Source of the DNA: G958296245 sp965262055
Lineage (GTDB): Bacteria > Chloroflexota > Dehalococcoidia > Lucifugimonadales > G958296245
Direction: 5' to 3'
Assembly: GCA_965262055.1 (NCBI GenBank)
Contig: CBDHEI010000002.1
Span: 3,286,001 to 3,350,000, forward strand
Length of the DNA: 64,000 nt
Positions 50,080 to 59,492 of the stretch are shown here, one piece after another. Position numbers and translations under genes: made by a program. Each line of letters starts with the position of its first letter. Positions within the stretch are counted from its first letter, which is position 1. The notes beneath the pieces were generated by a model. It did no database searches, was not told the DNA's origin, and worked only from the letters and a program-made list of their open reading frames with translations.

Positions 50080-51246
50080 CTAGCGAGAGGCTCCCGGTGT
50101 AGCAGCCGGTACCGCGGCCTGCTCCAGAAGCACGGCGTCTATCTCCGATAGGAGGCCGTCCAGGCCCTCACCGGTGAGCGCCGAGGTGAATACGGCGCGG
50201 ACGTCCGTACCGGAGGGGCGGGTTTCCAACGCGCTCAGCCCCCTGCTCTCCCCTAGCATGTCCGTCTTGTTCAGCACCAGGATACGCGGCTTGTGCGCCG
50301 CGTCGAGATCGGCCAGCACCTTGTCCACCACGTCCACCTGGGCGGCTGCGTTTGTGTGGGTGATGTCCACCACCTGGAGGATTATGGACGCCTCCTCCAC
50401 CTCCTCCAGCGTCGCCCTGAACGCCGCGACTATGGCTGGAGGCAGCTTCTGGATGAAGCCCACCGTGTCGGTGAGCAGCACGTCCGTCCCCGACGGCAGG
50501 CGCACCCGCCGGGTTACAGGGTCGAGGGTCGAGAATAGCCGGTCCTCGGCGTCAACACCCGCACCCGTCATGCTGTTCAGCAAAGTGCTCTTGCCCGCGT
50601 TCGTGTAACCCACAAGGCTGGCCACCGAGAACCCCTGCTGCCTCCGACGCTCCCTGTGCTGGCCGCGGTGACGCCGGACGTCCTCCAAGGACTTCGAGAT
50701 TCGCTGAATCCTGTCTCTGACGAGGCGGCGGTCCGTCTCGATCTGCGTCTCGCCCGGCCCCCTGGTGCCAATGCCGCCGCCCAGGCGTTCCAGGTGGGAC
50801 CACTGCCCCGCCAGCCGGGGCATCAAGTACTGGTGCTGCGCCAGCTCTACCTGTAGCCGCCCCTCGCGAGTGCGCGCCCGGCGGGAGAACACGTCCAGGA
50901 TCAGGGCCGTGCGGTCGATGACCTTGACCTCTTCGTTCAAGCCCTTCTCCAGGTTTTGCTGCTGCGTGGGGGTGAGCTCGTCGTCGCAGATCAGCGTGTC
51001 GATGCGCAGCCGCTTCAGGAGTTCCTTGAGCTCCTCGACCTTCCCGCTGCCGGCGTACTGGTGCGTCGGCCTGTTCAGGCGCTGCGAGGTGGAGCCCACT
51101 ACGGCGGCCCCCGCGCTCCGCGCCAGCTCGGCCAGCTCTGCCAGCGAGTCGCCGATCGCCACAGGGGGGCGACGCCCCTTTATCCCCACACCCAGGAGGT
51201 AGGCGCGCTCGGCAGTCCGGGCGGTCCGAATGGTCTTGCGGGAGAT
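50080..51246 (-). CDS. hflX: GTPase HflX, start codon non-canonical or downstream
   Basis: Ribosome-associated GTPase. The N-domain contains GSGKVEELKELLKRL and ICDDELTPTQQQNLE; the linker contains RLGGGIGTRGPGETQIETDRR; the G domain contains VGYTNAGKSTLLN (G1), DTVGFIQKLP (G3) and LNKTDML (G4). Family-like residues (AERAYLLGVGIKGR) continue upstream of the first standard start, GTG 51189, to directly after the dapL stop (TAG 51259-51261). The candidate start ATC 51246 has GGAGG nearby; ATT 51231 is another. If GTG is used, the gene is 50080-51189. Confidence 0.9.
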   Translation of the reverse strand: MSRKTIRTARTAERAYLLGVGIKGRRPPVAIGDSLAELAELARSAGAAVVGSTSQRLNRPTHQYAGSGKVEELKELLKRLRIDTLICDDELTPTQQQNLEKGLNEEVKVIDRTALILDVFSRRARTREGRLQVELAQHQYLMPRLAGQWSHLERLGGGIGTRGPGETQIETDRRLVRDRIQRISKSLEDVRRHRGQHRERRRQQGFSVASLVGYTNAGKSTLLNSMTGAGVDAEDRLFSTLDPVTRRVRLPSGTDVLLTDTVGFIQKLPPAIVAAFRATLEEVEEASIILQVVDITHTNAAAQVDVVDKVLADLDAAHKPRILVLNKTDMLGESRGLSALETRPSGTDVRAVFTSALTGEGLDGLLSEIDAVLLEQAAVPAATPGASR

Positions 51247-51258
51247 GCCTTGCCTCCG

Positions 51259-52443
51259 CTAGTGCCCGGCGCCCGTCGGGGCGGGAGCCTTCCAGGACGA
51301 GATTCTGTCCACCGCCTTGTCGACGCCCTCGTCGGACACCGTGATCGACAGCCTCACGTAACCCTCGCCGTACTTCCCGTAGCCCGAACCCGCGCTCACC
51401 AGTACGTCCTGCTCGTCAAGCAGACTCTCGGAGAACTCCGCCGACGTGTAACCCTCGGGCACACGCGCCCATACGTACAGGCTCGCCTTGGGCCGCTCCA
51501 CGGAGAGGCCGATCGACTTGAGCGCCTCCACTACCCGGTCCATGCGCTTCCGGTAAACCGCGTTGCGCTCTGCGATAACGTCCTCGCTCAGACTCATGGC
51601 CGCGATGCCCATACGCTGCACGGCCTGCGGCACGCCTGAGTCCAAGTTGGACTTGACCACCCTCAGCGCCTCGATCAGCTCAGCGTTCCCTACGGCCATG
51701 CCCAGCCGCCAGCCGGTCATGTTGTACGTCTTGGAAAGCGAGTGGAACTCGACGCCGACCTCCTTCGCGCCCGGCGCCTGCAGGAAGCTCGGCGGACGGT
51801 AGCCGTCGAAGGCCACATCTGTGTAGCACGCGTCGTGCATGACAGCCACATCGTACTTCCGCGCGAAGGCGACCACGGTCTCGAAGAAGTCTAGCTCCGC
51901 CGTAGCGCCCGTCGGGTTGTTTGGGTAGTTGATCCACAGCAACGAGGCCCGCCGGGCGACCTCCTCCGGGATGGCGTCGAGGTCGGGCAGCCAGCCGTTC
52001 TCTTCAGTCAGTGGCAGCATGTAGCTCTCGGCGCCGGCGAACAGCGTCCCCACCGAGTAGACGGGGTAGCCGGGGTCCGGAACGAGCGCGGTGTCTCCCG
52101 GGTCCAGGACTGCTAGGGGCAGGTGCCCGATCCCCTCCTTGGCGCCTATCAGCGACAGGGCCTCCGTCTCGGGGTCCAAATTGACTCCGAACCTGACGCC
52201 ATACCAGTCGGCCACCGCTTCCCGAAACTCTGGCAGCCCTTCCGATTCAGGGTAACGGTGCGTTGCCGCGTCCTCGGAGGCTGCGGACAGCTCGTCGAGG
52301 ATGGGCTGCGGCGTTGGCAGGTCGGGGTCTCCTATGCCGAAGCTGATCACCTCGATGCCCCGGGCCCGCTTCTCTGCTATCTTCCGGCTGATCTGCACGA
52401 ACAGGTACTCCGGTACCTGATCGATACGCTTTGCGCGCTTCAT
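51259..52443 (-). CDS. dapL: LL-diaminopimelate aminotransferase-like enzyme
   Basis: A fold-type I PLP aminotransferase of 394 residues. Features are VISFGIGDPDLPTPQPI, ALVPDPGYPVYSVG, the WINYPNNPTGATA motif, MHDACYTDVAF, and the PLP lysine in FHSLSKTYNMTGWRLG. It lies 170 bases from dapF, which supports a role in lysine/cell-wall diaminopimelate synthesis; a broad-range aminotransferase is the alternative. The same reading frame continues after its stop into hflX. Confidence 0.85.
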   Translation of the reverse strand: MKRAKRIDQVPEYLFVQISRKIAEKRARGIEVISFGIGDPDLPTPQPILDELSAASEDAATHRYPESEGLPEFREAVADWYGVRFGVNLDPETEALSLIGAKEGIGHLPLAVLDPGDTALVPDPGYPVYSVGTLFAGAESYMLPLTEENGWLPDLDAIPEEVARRASLLWINYPNNPTGATAELDFFETVVAFARKYDVAVMHDACYTDVAFDGYRPPSFLQAPGAKEVGVEFHSLSKTYNMTGWRLGMAVGNAELIEALRVVKSNLDSGVPQAVQRMGIAAMSLSEDVIAERNAVYRKRMDRVVEALKSIGLSVERPKASLYVWARVPEGYTSAEFSESLLDEQDVLVSAGSGYGKYGEGYVRLSITVSDEGVDKAVDRISSWKAPAPTGAGH

Positions 52444-52611
52444 CTGTTGCCGCTCTCCTCTTGGTGCCTTTTCCTGGTGTCGTTAGCTTGCGGGACTGGC
52501 GTCAGATCAACGCTCTGGCAGTCACGGTATTGGAGAACAGAACTCCCTGCCCACAATCTCAAGTCCTGGTAGTCTCGGAATCCTGCGAATCCAGGTCCTG
52601 ACCGACCCGGC

Positions 52612-53454
52612 TCAGTCAGGCCACTCCCCGTCGAATACGGACTGGACCGGGCCCTCCATGACGACCTCTCTCCGCCCATCCCACTGAACGCGCAGGTCGC
52701 CCCCCGGCAGCGCTACCTCTAGATCGCTCCCGGTACGGCCGCTCAACAGCCCCACCACGCCGATAGCGCACGCGCCTGTGCCGCAAGCCTCAGTCAGGCC
52801 GGAGCCGCGCTCCCACACCCTCGCCTTGACCCGCCCGGAATCTATCAAGTTGACGATCTCGAAATTGACGCGCTTTGGAAACATCGGATGGTGCTCGACC
52901 ATGGGGCCGATCTCGTGAAGCGGCACGTCGTCCACGGGCGTGTCGATGAATGCCACCGCGTGCGGGTTGCCCATCGAGACGCACCCTATGACGAACGACT
53001 GCCCGTCCACCTGCAGCAGGTACTCCATCACCTGGTCGAGCCGGGGCGCAAGCACGGGGATCTCGTCTGGCTCCAGCATGGGCTCGCCCATGCCTACCAT
53101 CGCGCTGGACACACGGCCGTTCTCCCACAGCGGCGTTACCGTCCTGGGTCCGGCAAGGGTCTCTACCGCCACGGGCGACGTGCCCGTGGGTACGATTCCC
53201 TTGTAGAGCGCGAATGCGACGAGGCAGCGTATCCCGTTTCCGCACATCTCGCCCTCTGAGCCGTCGGCATTGAACATCGCCATACGCAGGTCGGCGCTGC
53301 CCGACGGAAGCGCCACGATGAGGCCGTCGGATCCCACGCCACGGTGCCGGTCCGACATCGCTTCCGCCAGCGTCGGCCAATCCCTGCTCTCGTCGCGCCC
53401 GTCAACGTAGACGTAGTCGTTGCCGGCCCCGTGCATCTTGGTGAATCTCAACAT
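52612..53454 (-). CDS. dapF: Diaminopimelate epimerase
   Basis: Interconverts LL- and meso-diaminopimelate. FTKMHGAGNDYVYVD, the first catalytic Cys in EMCGNGIRC, VSMGNPHAV and the second catalytic Cys in TEACGTGACA are all present. It has 280 residues. dapL lies downstream on the same strand after about 170 bases. ATG 53454. Confidence 0.96.
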   Translation of the reverse strand: MLRFTKMHGAGNDYVYVDGRDESRDWPTLAEAMSDRHRGVGSDGLIVALPSGSADLRMAMFNADGSEGEMCGNGIRCLVAFALYKGIVPTGTSPVAVETLAGPRTVTPLWENGRVSSAMVGMGEPMLEPDEIPVLAPRLDQVMEYLLQVDGQSFVIGCVSMGNPHAVAFIDTPVDDVPLHEIGPMVEHHPMFPKRVNFEIVNLIDSGRVKARVWERGSGLTEACGTGACAIGVVGLLSGRTGSDLEVALPGGDLRVQWDGRREVVMEGPVQSVFDGEWPD

Positions 53455-53601
53455 AGCTGCTAGTGCCTCGCAGCGCCCATTCTAGCACAAGGCCTCGACG
53501 GCCCATTGCGCCTCAAGACCCTGGCCTCTACGAGAAATTGTTCAGATTCCGTGGAATTCAAAGGGGGGAGTCCAGAGCGGAGAACCCCTCTGGCAGCGGG
53601 T

Positions 53602-53620
53602 CTGGGGGCTTAGCCCCCAG
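53602..53620. repeat. Palindrome, 8-bp stem with TTA loop
   Basis: CTGGGGGC, TTA and GCCCCCAG. It has the same TTA loop as the hairpin at 6162-6186 but no T-run, so it is not a standard terminator. Confidence 0.5.
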
Positions 53621-53726
53621 CTACCAATGGGCGGGCGGATGGGGATAGAAGACATCTGCCCTTTTGGGACCATGCTAGTGGAGATGACACCAGCAAGTCT
53701 GAACAGTTACGAGGTCATGCGGCACC

Positions 53727-53755
53727 TTGATACACACGAACTCACGTGCTATTAT
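53727..53755 (+). promoter_or_regulatory. Sigma-70-type promoter without nearby gene
   Basis: TTGATA (53727-53732), 17-base spacer and TATTAT (53750-53755). Transcription would start near 53763, about 325 bases before the HAD start, so the product is a long leader or a small RNA. Confidence 0.6.
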
Positions 53756-54089
53756 ATATCCGTGACCGGAAGAGCACATATCCCGCTGCGCCTCCTCCAA
53801 CACCGCCCAAAAGCCCGTTCCATCTTGTCCCAAAAGCGTCCATGTCGCGTCCATTTCTGCGTCAAAAGCGCCCTAACCCGCTCCCAGAAGTCCCACCCGC
53901 CACATACGAAACGGCACAATATGGAACAGAATAAAACACTTTTTGTCCGGGAAGCCCTCCGGACCCGCCAGCGAGCACCGCTCGGCCAAGCTGCAGGTGG
54001 TAGATTTGCCTCACGGGCCGGCCGAGGCTGCGGACGCCGCCTGAGAAGGTGGCATCCATGAGATTGAACCAGTGGAAGAGAGGTTCCTG

Positions 54090-54809
54090 TTGACGATCAG
54101 AGCGGTGCTGTTCGACGCGGACGGCGTCGTGCAGCAACAGACCCTGACCCTACACTCGGTCCTCACCGACGTGCTCGGAGCGCCCCTCCACAGAGTCGAC
54201 GAGATGTACCGCGACGTCTGGAAGGCCGAGGGCCCCGCCCTGACGGGACACGCCGACTTCGCGGTCGCCCTGTCGGCGGTGCTCGAGAAGTGGGGATTAC
54301 CGGGACGCCTGCAGGACCTCATCGACGCCTCCATGTCCATACATGTCGACTGCGCCATCACCGGCATCGTCCGGCGCCTGCGCAAGGCCGGCGTTTTATG
54401 CTGCCTCGCGTCCAACCAGATGACCTTCAGGGCCCGCTACATGTCCGATAAGCTCGGCTACGCGGACATTTTCGACAGAGAGTTCTACTCCTGCGACATC
54501 GGCCATAAGAAGCCCGACCCCGCCTACTTCACGGCGATTCTGGAGGAACTCGCCCTCCCTCCCGACGAGGTGCTGTTCATCGACGATGTCGAAGCCAACG
54601 TAGCCGCCGCCCGCCAACTCGGAATCAAGGCCTCGGTCTTCCAGCCCGGCCCAAGACTAGAGCCTCACAAGCTAATGCGGCAAGTCCTCGCCGACCAGAT
54701 CCGGGCAGCCAAGCTCCGCGCCGTCGCAGACGCGTCGCAACACGAGCACCCCACAGCCGACATCGAAGTCATGCTCCGAGAGATAGAAGCGGGGCAAGAG
54801 CTAAAGTAA
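54090..54809 (+). CDS. HAD family hydrolase
   Basis: A 239-residue haloacid-dehalogenase-like phosphatase. Motif I is VLFDADGVV (nucleophile Asp), motif II LASNQMT, motif III Lys in HKKPDPAYF and motif IV LFIDDVEANVAAA. TTG 54090 has GAGAGG six bases upstream and gives the typical start TIRAVLFDADG; GTG 54072 lacks a ribosome site. Substrate unknown. Confidence 0.9.
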   Translation: MTIRAVLFDADGVVQQQTLTLHSVLTDVLGAPLHRVDEMYRDVWKAEGPALTGHADFAVALSAVLEKWGLPGRLQDLIDASMSIHVDCAITGIVRRLRKAGVLCCLASNQMTFRARYMSDKLGYADIFDREFYSCDIGHKKPDPAYFTAILEELALPPDEVLFIDDVEANVAAARQLGIKASVFQPGPRLEPHKLMRQVLADQIRAAKLRAVADASQHEHPTADIEVMLREIEAGQELK

Positions 54810-54829
54810 GCGGTGGGTTCGCCCCTCTC

Positions 54830-55738
54830 TCACCCACCCAAACGCGCTGCGGCCCACGATGCGGCTCTCAGGAGCCCGGCGTCAGTGCCCTCGAACCAGG
54901 TCATCCTGCGGTCATCCAATCGGAACCAATTGTACTGCTGCCTGACGAAACGGTGCGTGCGGGTCTTTGTCTTGCGGACCGCCTCGTCGAAGGCCAGTTC
55001 CCCCTCCACGTGGGCCGCCAGTTCGCTGTACCCTATCCCGGACATCGAGGACAACTCTCGCGAGTACCCGAGCCGGAGCAACCCATCCACCTCCCCTACC
55101 CACCCCTCTCCGATCATACGGTCAACACGGTCGTCGATGCGCCGGTACAGCGCCTCCCGGTCCAATGTCAGCCCCAGCACAGCGGCATCGAACCCAGGCT
55201 CTTTGACAGCTGGCTGCGCCGCCGGCCCCGGCCCTCCGTACAGCTCCAGTGCCCTGATGACCCGGCGCGGATTTGCGGCGTCCACCCGCTCGGCCGCCAC
55301 GGGATCGAGTGCGGCCAGCTCCCGGTGCAGCGCCTCCACCCCCTCGGCCTCTACCCGGGCCTCAAGCTCGCGGCGCGTCCCGGCGTCCGGCTCCATCTCG
55401 GGCACGCGCCAGCCCTCCAGCAGCGCCCGGACGTACTGCCCGGTGCCTCCCGCCACGATTGGCAGCCGCCCGCGCAGCCGGATCTCCTCGATGGTCTCCC
55501 GCGCCTGGCGCAGGAACAGCGAAAGACTGTACTGTTGGTCGGGGTTTACCAGGTCGATCAGATGGTGCGGGACCAGAGCGCGCTGTTCGACGGTAGGCTT
55601 GGCCGTGCCGATGTCCATCAGCCGGTACACCTGCCGGCTGTCGGCGCTCACCACCTCGCCATTGAGTTCGGCGCTCAGCCTCACCGCAAGCTCGGTCTTG
55701 CCAGCCGCCGTCGGACCAACGATGAACAGCACCGTCAT
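54830..55738 (-). CDS. miaA: tRNA dimethylallyltransferase
   Basis: Adds the isopentenyl group to A37 of tRNAs reading UNN codons. P-loop IVGPTAAGKTELAV, SADSRQVYRLMDIGTAKPT, HHLIDLVNPDQQYS, VAGGTGQYVRALLEGW and the C-terminal KTKTRTHRFVRQQYNWF are present. It has 302 residues. It follows tpiA after 21 bases on the same strand. Confidence 0.96.
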   Translation of the reverse strand: MTVLFIVGPTAAGKTELAVRLSAELNGEVVSADSRQVYRLMDIGTAKPTVEQRALVPHHLIDLVNPDQQYSLSLFLRQARETIEEIRLRGRLPIVAGGTGQYVRALLEGWRVPEMEPDAGTRRELEARVEAEGVEALHRELAALDPVAAERVDAANPRRVIRALELYGGPGPAAQPAVKEPGFDAAVLGLTLDREALYRRIDDRVDRMIGEGWVGEVDGLLRLGYSRELSSMSGIGYSELAAHVEGELAFDEAVRKTKTRTHRFVRQQYNWFRLDDRRMTWFEGTDAGLLRAASWAAARLGG

Positions 55739-55759
55739 CGAAGCTGGCTTGCCGGCAAC

Positions 55760-56518
55760 TCAAGCGACCGCCGCGGCTACACCTTGCACTACTCGAATGA
55801 ACGACTCCGCCTCGAGGCTCGCCCCGCCGACGAGGGCCCCGTCCACGTCGGGCTGGTGCGCGAAGCCGGCGACGTTGTCCGGGTTGACACTGCCGCCGTA
55901 GAGCAGCGGCGCCCCACTCGCGGCCACTTCCCCGAACGCGCTCCCGACAACCCCCCTGATGTGCGCCATTATCGCCTGCGCGTCCCCGGGCGATGCCGCC
56001 CTACCTGTGCCAATCGCCCACACCGGCTCGTAGGCCAATATCAGCCCTTCCACGGAGCTGACCCGCGCCATGCCGGCCCGCACCTGCCGCTCCACGACCC
56101 CTTCGGCCAAGCCCTCCTCCCGTTGCTCCAGGGTCTCCCCGACGCAGAGGATCGGCTTAAGGCCGGCTCCCAGAGCCGCCGCAACTTTCCTGCCCACCGA
56201 CTCGTCAGTCTCACCAAACGATTGCCTGCGCTCAGAGTGGCCGATGATCACGTACCGGCACAGCTCCGCTACCATGGAGGGAGAAACCTCCCCAGTGAAA
56301 GCGCCGCTGGCCTCGTAGTGCAGGTTCTGCGCCCCCAGACCGATGCGCGTCCCCTCCAGCAGCCTTCCCACGGCCTCCAGCGCCGTGTAGGGAGGACACA
56401 GCACCACCTCCACACTGCGCACCGCCTCCAGTCTTTCCTTCATGGCACCAACGAGCGAGACCGCCTCCGAGACAGTCTTGTTCATCTTCCAGTTACCCGC
56501 TACGACCGGAGTCCTCAT
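55760..56518 (-). CDS. tpiA: Triosephosphate isomerase
   Basis: Glycolytic isomerase. VVAGNWKMNK, GAQNLHYEASGAFTGEVS, the catalytic His in IIGHSERR, catalytic Glu in AYEPVWAIGTGRAA and the phosphate loop LYGGSVNPDN are all present. ATG 56518 (GAGGAGG upstream) gives 252 residues and is preferred to the frame opening at TTG 56536. Other glycolytic genes pgk and apgM lie 2-3 kb away. Confidence 0.97.
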   Translation of the reverse strand: MRTPVVAGNWKMNKTVSEAVSLVGAMKERLEAVRSVEVVLCPPYTALEAVGRLLEGTRIGLGAQNLHYEASGAFTGEVSPSMVAELCRYVIIGHSERRQSFGETDESVGRKVAAALGAGLKPILCVGETLEQREEGLAEGVVERQVRAGMARVSSVEGLILAYEPVWAIGTGRAASPGDAQAIMAHIRGVVGSAFGEVAASGAPLLYGGSVNPDNVAGFAHQPDVDGALVGGASLEAESFIRVVQGVAAAVA

Positions 56519-56642
56519 CCGCCTGCGCCTCCTCAAAGCCGGGTCGCTCTACCCGTTTCTAACGATCGAGCCCCATTGTAATGGATGATATGAAGGTGCA
56601 GCTTATCTATAATCGATACCATCACAATCAGGAGTCTGGAAG

Positions 56643-57089
56643 ATGGAGCGAATCGAGTACTCGATAGACATCGATCATGCGGTGGAAGAGGTGTTCTGCT
56701 TCATCGCCAGACCCGAGAACGAACCGAAGTGGCGGAATGGGCTGACCACTTCAGAGGCTACTTCCGAAGGACCGATGAAAGTAGGCTCGACGGGACGTAG
56801 GGTCCAGAGCTTCCTGGGACGAAAAATGGAGAACGACTGGACGGTCACCGATCTTACGCCCAACAGGAGGATAGCCATCACCAGCACCTCAGGCCGGACA
56901 TGCTACAGCTCGGCCTACTCCTTCGAGCCCACCGACGCCGGCACGAAGCTCACCATCGAGAGCGAAGCCGAGACCGGCGATCTCTTCAAGATACCGGACC
57001 CGGTCGTGACCCGTATGGCCAAGCGTCAGCTCGAGGCGGACATGAAGGCCCTGAAGACCCTCCTGGAGAAGCCCGGACCCGTGTCCTGA
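56643..57089 (+). CDS. SRPBCC (START-like) family protein
   Basis: A 148-residue single-domain protein: YSIDIDHAVEEVFCFIARPENEPKW is the typical start of polyketide-cyclase/START-like ligand-binding folds, and the C-terminal long helix (VVTRMAKRQLEADMKALKTLL) also fits. ATG 56643 follows AGGAGTCTGGAAG. It lies between the two glycolysis gene groups on the opposite strand. Ligand unknown. Confidence 0.85.
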   Translation: MERIEYSIDIDHAVEEVFCFIARPENEPKWRNGLTTSEATSEGPMKVGSTGRRVQSFLGRKMENDWTVTDLTPNRRIAITSTSGRTCYSSAYSFEPTDAGTKLTIESEAETGDLFKIPDPVVTRMAKRQLEADMKALKTLLEKPGPVS

Positions 57090-57091
57090 TC

Positions 57092-58297
57092 CTACGGCCC
57101 GAACTTGTGCAGCTTCCCCGCGTGGGAGAGCGCGATGAACATCACGCTGGTCGCCGGCAGGCGGCCGAGACTGCCCTGCCCGCAAGCCCGCTCAGAGAAC
57201 GCGAACACGCCGTCGCCCTTCGTCAACCGCGAGTTGACCAGCAGCGGCACGGGATGCCAGCTATGACCCGCCACGGTCGCCGGCGTAGAGTGGTCTCCGG
57301 CTACGACCAGCACGTCCGGCGCGGCGTCGACAATCTGCGGTATCCGAGCGTCGAGGTCCTCCAGCGCGCGCACCTTGGCTTCGAAGTCGCCATCCTCGCC
57401 CGCAGCGTCCGCAGGCTTGTAGTGTAGGAAGAAAAAGTCGTGCTCGTGGAGCCGCGTACGCAGGGTCTCTATCTCGTCGTCGAACGTGGCCCCTGTGGCG
57501 AGCACCTTCATTCCAACGATCTTCGCCAGCCCTCTGTACATGGGATAGGCGGCGACGGCTGCCGGATTCAGCTTGTACGCCTCTCCCATGTCCCGCAGGC
57601 GCGGCAGCCGTGAAAAGCCGCGCAGCAGCACCATGTTGGCTGTTTCCCGGTCTCGAAGCGCACCCCTAGCCCCCTCCACGAAGCGGTTCGCTGCCACTGC
57701 AGTTCTTTCGGAGTCCGGCGTAAGGGCCGTCGCTTTCAGGGCAGGGACACCTTCGACTTGAGGGTCCGTCTCGCTAACCGCTTCACCTAGTCTGCTGCCC
57801 CGTAGCACCAACACGAACCTGTGCTCCTTAACCATGTGTACCGAGGCGTCGACGCCCGGGACCTCTATCCCCGCTAGGCGCTCCACGACCGGCGCGCTCT
57901 CCTCACTCGGTATCCGGCCTGCCCTACGGTCCACGAGCAGCCCTTTGGCGTCCACCGTGCACAGGTTGCCGCGTGCTGCTACGTCGCTGTCGCGCAGCTG
58001 GACGCCGATTCCCAGCGCCTCCAGGACGCCCCGGCCCATCAGGTACTTCACGGGATCGTAGCCGAATAGTGCCATGTGCCCCGGACCGCTGCCCGGCGTG
58101 ACGCCCGGAGCGACGGGAGTCGTCATCCCGGCGGCGCTCTCCTGGGCGAGCCTGTCCAGATTGGGCAGCGACGCTGTTTCGAGCTCGGAGAGCCCTGTCT
58201 CCGGGTGGGGCGCGCCTCCCAGGCCGTCCACAACCAGCATGACGATCTTGCTGTCTGTCCGCCGGCATATGTCGGCGATGTACGGGAAGTCGATCAT
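57092..58297 (-). CDS. apgM: 2,3-bisphosphoglycerate-independent phosphoglycerate mutase, archaeal type
   Basis: A 401-residue enzyme of the alkaline phosphatase superfamily. The family start KIVMLVVDGLGGAPHPETG, TPGSGPGHMALFGYDP (Ser nucleophile), RGNLCTVD, FFFLHYKPADAAGEDGD and VAGDHSTPATVAGHSW are present. This ApgM form is common in archaea and some bacteria. It directly follows pgk with one base between them, at the end of a five-gene operon. Confidence 0.94.
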   Translation of the reverse strand: MIDFPYIADICRRTDSKIVMLVVDGLGGAPHPETGLSELETASLPNLDRLAQESAAGMTTPVAPGVTPGSGPGHMALFGYDPVKYLMGRGVLEALGIGVQLRDSDVAARGNLCTVDAKGLLVDRRAGRIPSEESAPVVERLAGIEVPGVDASVHMVKEHRFVLVLRGSRLGEAVSETDPQVEGVPALKATALTPDSERTAVAANRFVEGARGALRDRETANMVLLRGFSRLPRLRDMGEAYKLNPAAVAAYPMYRGLAKIVGMKVLATGATFDDEIETLRTRLHEHDFFFLHYKPADAAGEDGDFEAKVRALEDLDARIPQIVDAAPDVLVVAGDHSTPATVAGHSWHPVPLLVNSRLTKGDGVFAFSERACGQGSLGRLPATSVMFIALSHAGKLHKFGP

Positions 58298-58298
58298 C

Positions 58299-59492
58299 TC
58301 ACCGGTCCATCAGGGCCGCGACGCCTGGCAGTGTCTCGCCGGCGAGATAGTCTAGGGAGGCGCCTCCTCCGGTAGATACGTGGGACATCTTATCGGCCAG
58401 GCCGAGATTTGCTACCGCCTCGGCTGTGGAGCCGCCTCCTACGATAGTCGTAGCTCCGCGCAGGCCGGCTACCGCCACGGCGATGCGCTTGGTGCCTTGC
58501 GAGAACGCCTCCCACTCGAATACCCCCGCCGGGCCGTTCCATACGATCGTCTTGGCCGGAGCCAGCGCCGCCGAGAAGGCGTCTGCTGTCTGGGGCCCGA
58601 CGTCCATTATCATCCACCCTTCGGGAATGGAGTCGGCGTCCACCGTTCTGTACGCGGCACCCTCCGCGAAGTCGCTGGCGATCACCACGTCGACGGGTAA
58701 AAGCATATCCCGCCCCTCTGCCGCCGCTGTCTCCACCAGCCGTCCCGCGTCGCCCACCATATCTTCCTCGACAGCGGAGCCTCCAACCTCCAAGCCCCTC
58801 GCGGCCAGAAACGTGGCTGCCATGCCGCCGCCCACGATGAGAGTATCAGCCCTGGACGAGAGTCGCTGCAACGCCGCCAACTTGTCAGATACCTTGGCGC
58901 CTCCGAAGATTGCCGCGAAGGGACGCTCCGGGGACTCTAGGACCCTCCCCAGCATGTCGAGCTCCCGTGCGAGCAGCAGACCCGCCACAGCCGGTAGGTG
59001 GCGTGCCACGCCCTCCACGGAGGCGTGGGCCCTGTGCGCCGCTCCGAAAGCGTCGTTGACGTACACATCGGCCAGCTTCGCAAGCTGCGAGGCAAACTCC
59101 GGGTCGTTGCTCTCCTCCTCCGGGTGAAACCTCGTATTCTCCAACATCAGCACGCCGCCGGGCTCCAATCCAGCGGCCATGGCCCTAACGCCTATCCCCA
59201 CGCAATTGTCGGCCTGCGCCACGGGCGCCCCCAGTATCTCCGAGAGCCTGGCCGAGACCGTGGCGAGCCTCAGCTCGTCGACGATCTTGCCGCCGGGCCT
59301 CCCCACGTGGGAGCACAGCACCACCCTGCACCCGCGTCTGCGCAGGTACTCTATGGTCGGCACCGAGGCCATGATCCGTGATTCGTCCGATATCTGCGTC
59401 GTACCTGGTGCGAATGGGACGTTGAAGTCCACGCGGACCAGTACCGCCTTTCCCGCAAGGTCAATGTCTTCGATGGTCTTCTTTGAAGTCAT
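58299..59492 (-). CDS. pgk: Phosphoglycerate kinase
   Basis: ATP-forming glycolytic kinase. KAVLVRVDFNVPF, SHVGRPGG, FHPEEESNDPEFASQLA, FAAIFGGAKVSDKL and the C-terminal TIVGGGSTAEAV, VSTGGGASLDYLAG are present. It has 397 residues. ATG 59492 overlaps the stop of the flaR-like gene by 4 bases. Confidence 0.97.
   Translation of the reverse strand: MTSKKTIEDIDLAGKAVLVRVDFNVPFAPGTTQISDESRIMASVPTIEYLRRRGCRVVLCSHVGRPGGKIVDELRLATVSARLSEILGAPVAQADNCVGIGVRAMAAGLEPGGVLMLENTRFHPEEESNDPEFASQLAKLADVYVNDAFGAAHRAHASVEGVARHLPAVAGLLLARELDMLGRVLESPERPFAAIFGGAKVSDKLAALQRLSSRADTLIVGGGMAATFLAARGLEVGGSAVEEDMVGDAGRLVETAAAEGRDMLLPVDVVIASDFAEGAAYRTVDADSIPEGWMIMDVGPQTADAFSAALAPAKTIVWNGPAGVFEWEAFSQGTKRIAVAVAGLRGATTIVGGGSTAEAVANLGLADKMSHVSTGGGASLDYLAGETLPGVAALMDR

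Larger units (their letters stand above)
53455..54089. other. Gene-free interval with palindromes and an orphan promoter
   Basis: About 630 bases separate divergent dapF and the HAD gene. It holds two hairpins (CCAGAG/CTCTGG at about 53562-53583 and CTGGGGGC-TTA-GCCCCCAG at 53602-53620), the promoter at 53727-53755 and three CAAAAGC words at about 53810-53867. The longest frame across it (53627-54061) has no protein-like features. Confidence 0.6.

Noticed and set aside
53627..54061. 144-residue open frame between dapF and the HAD gene
   Set aside because: No ribosome site, no hydrophobic core or family features, and it starts within a palindromic region.
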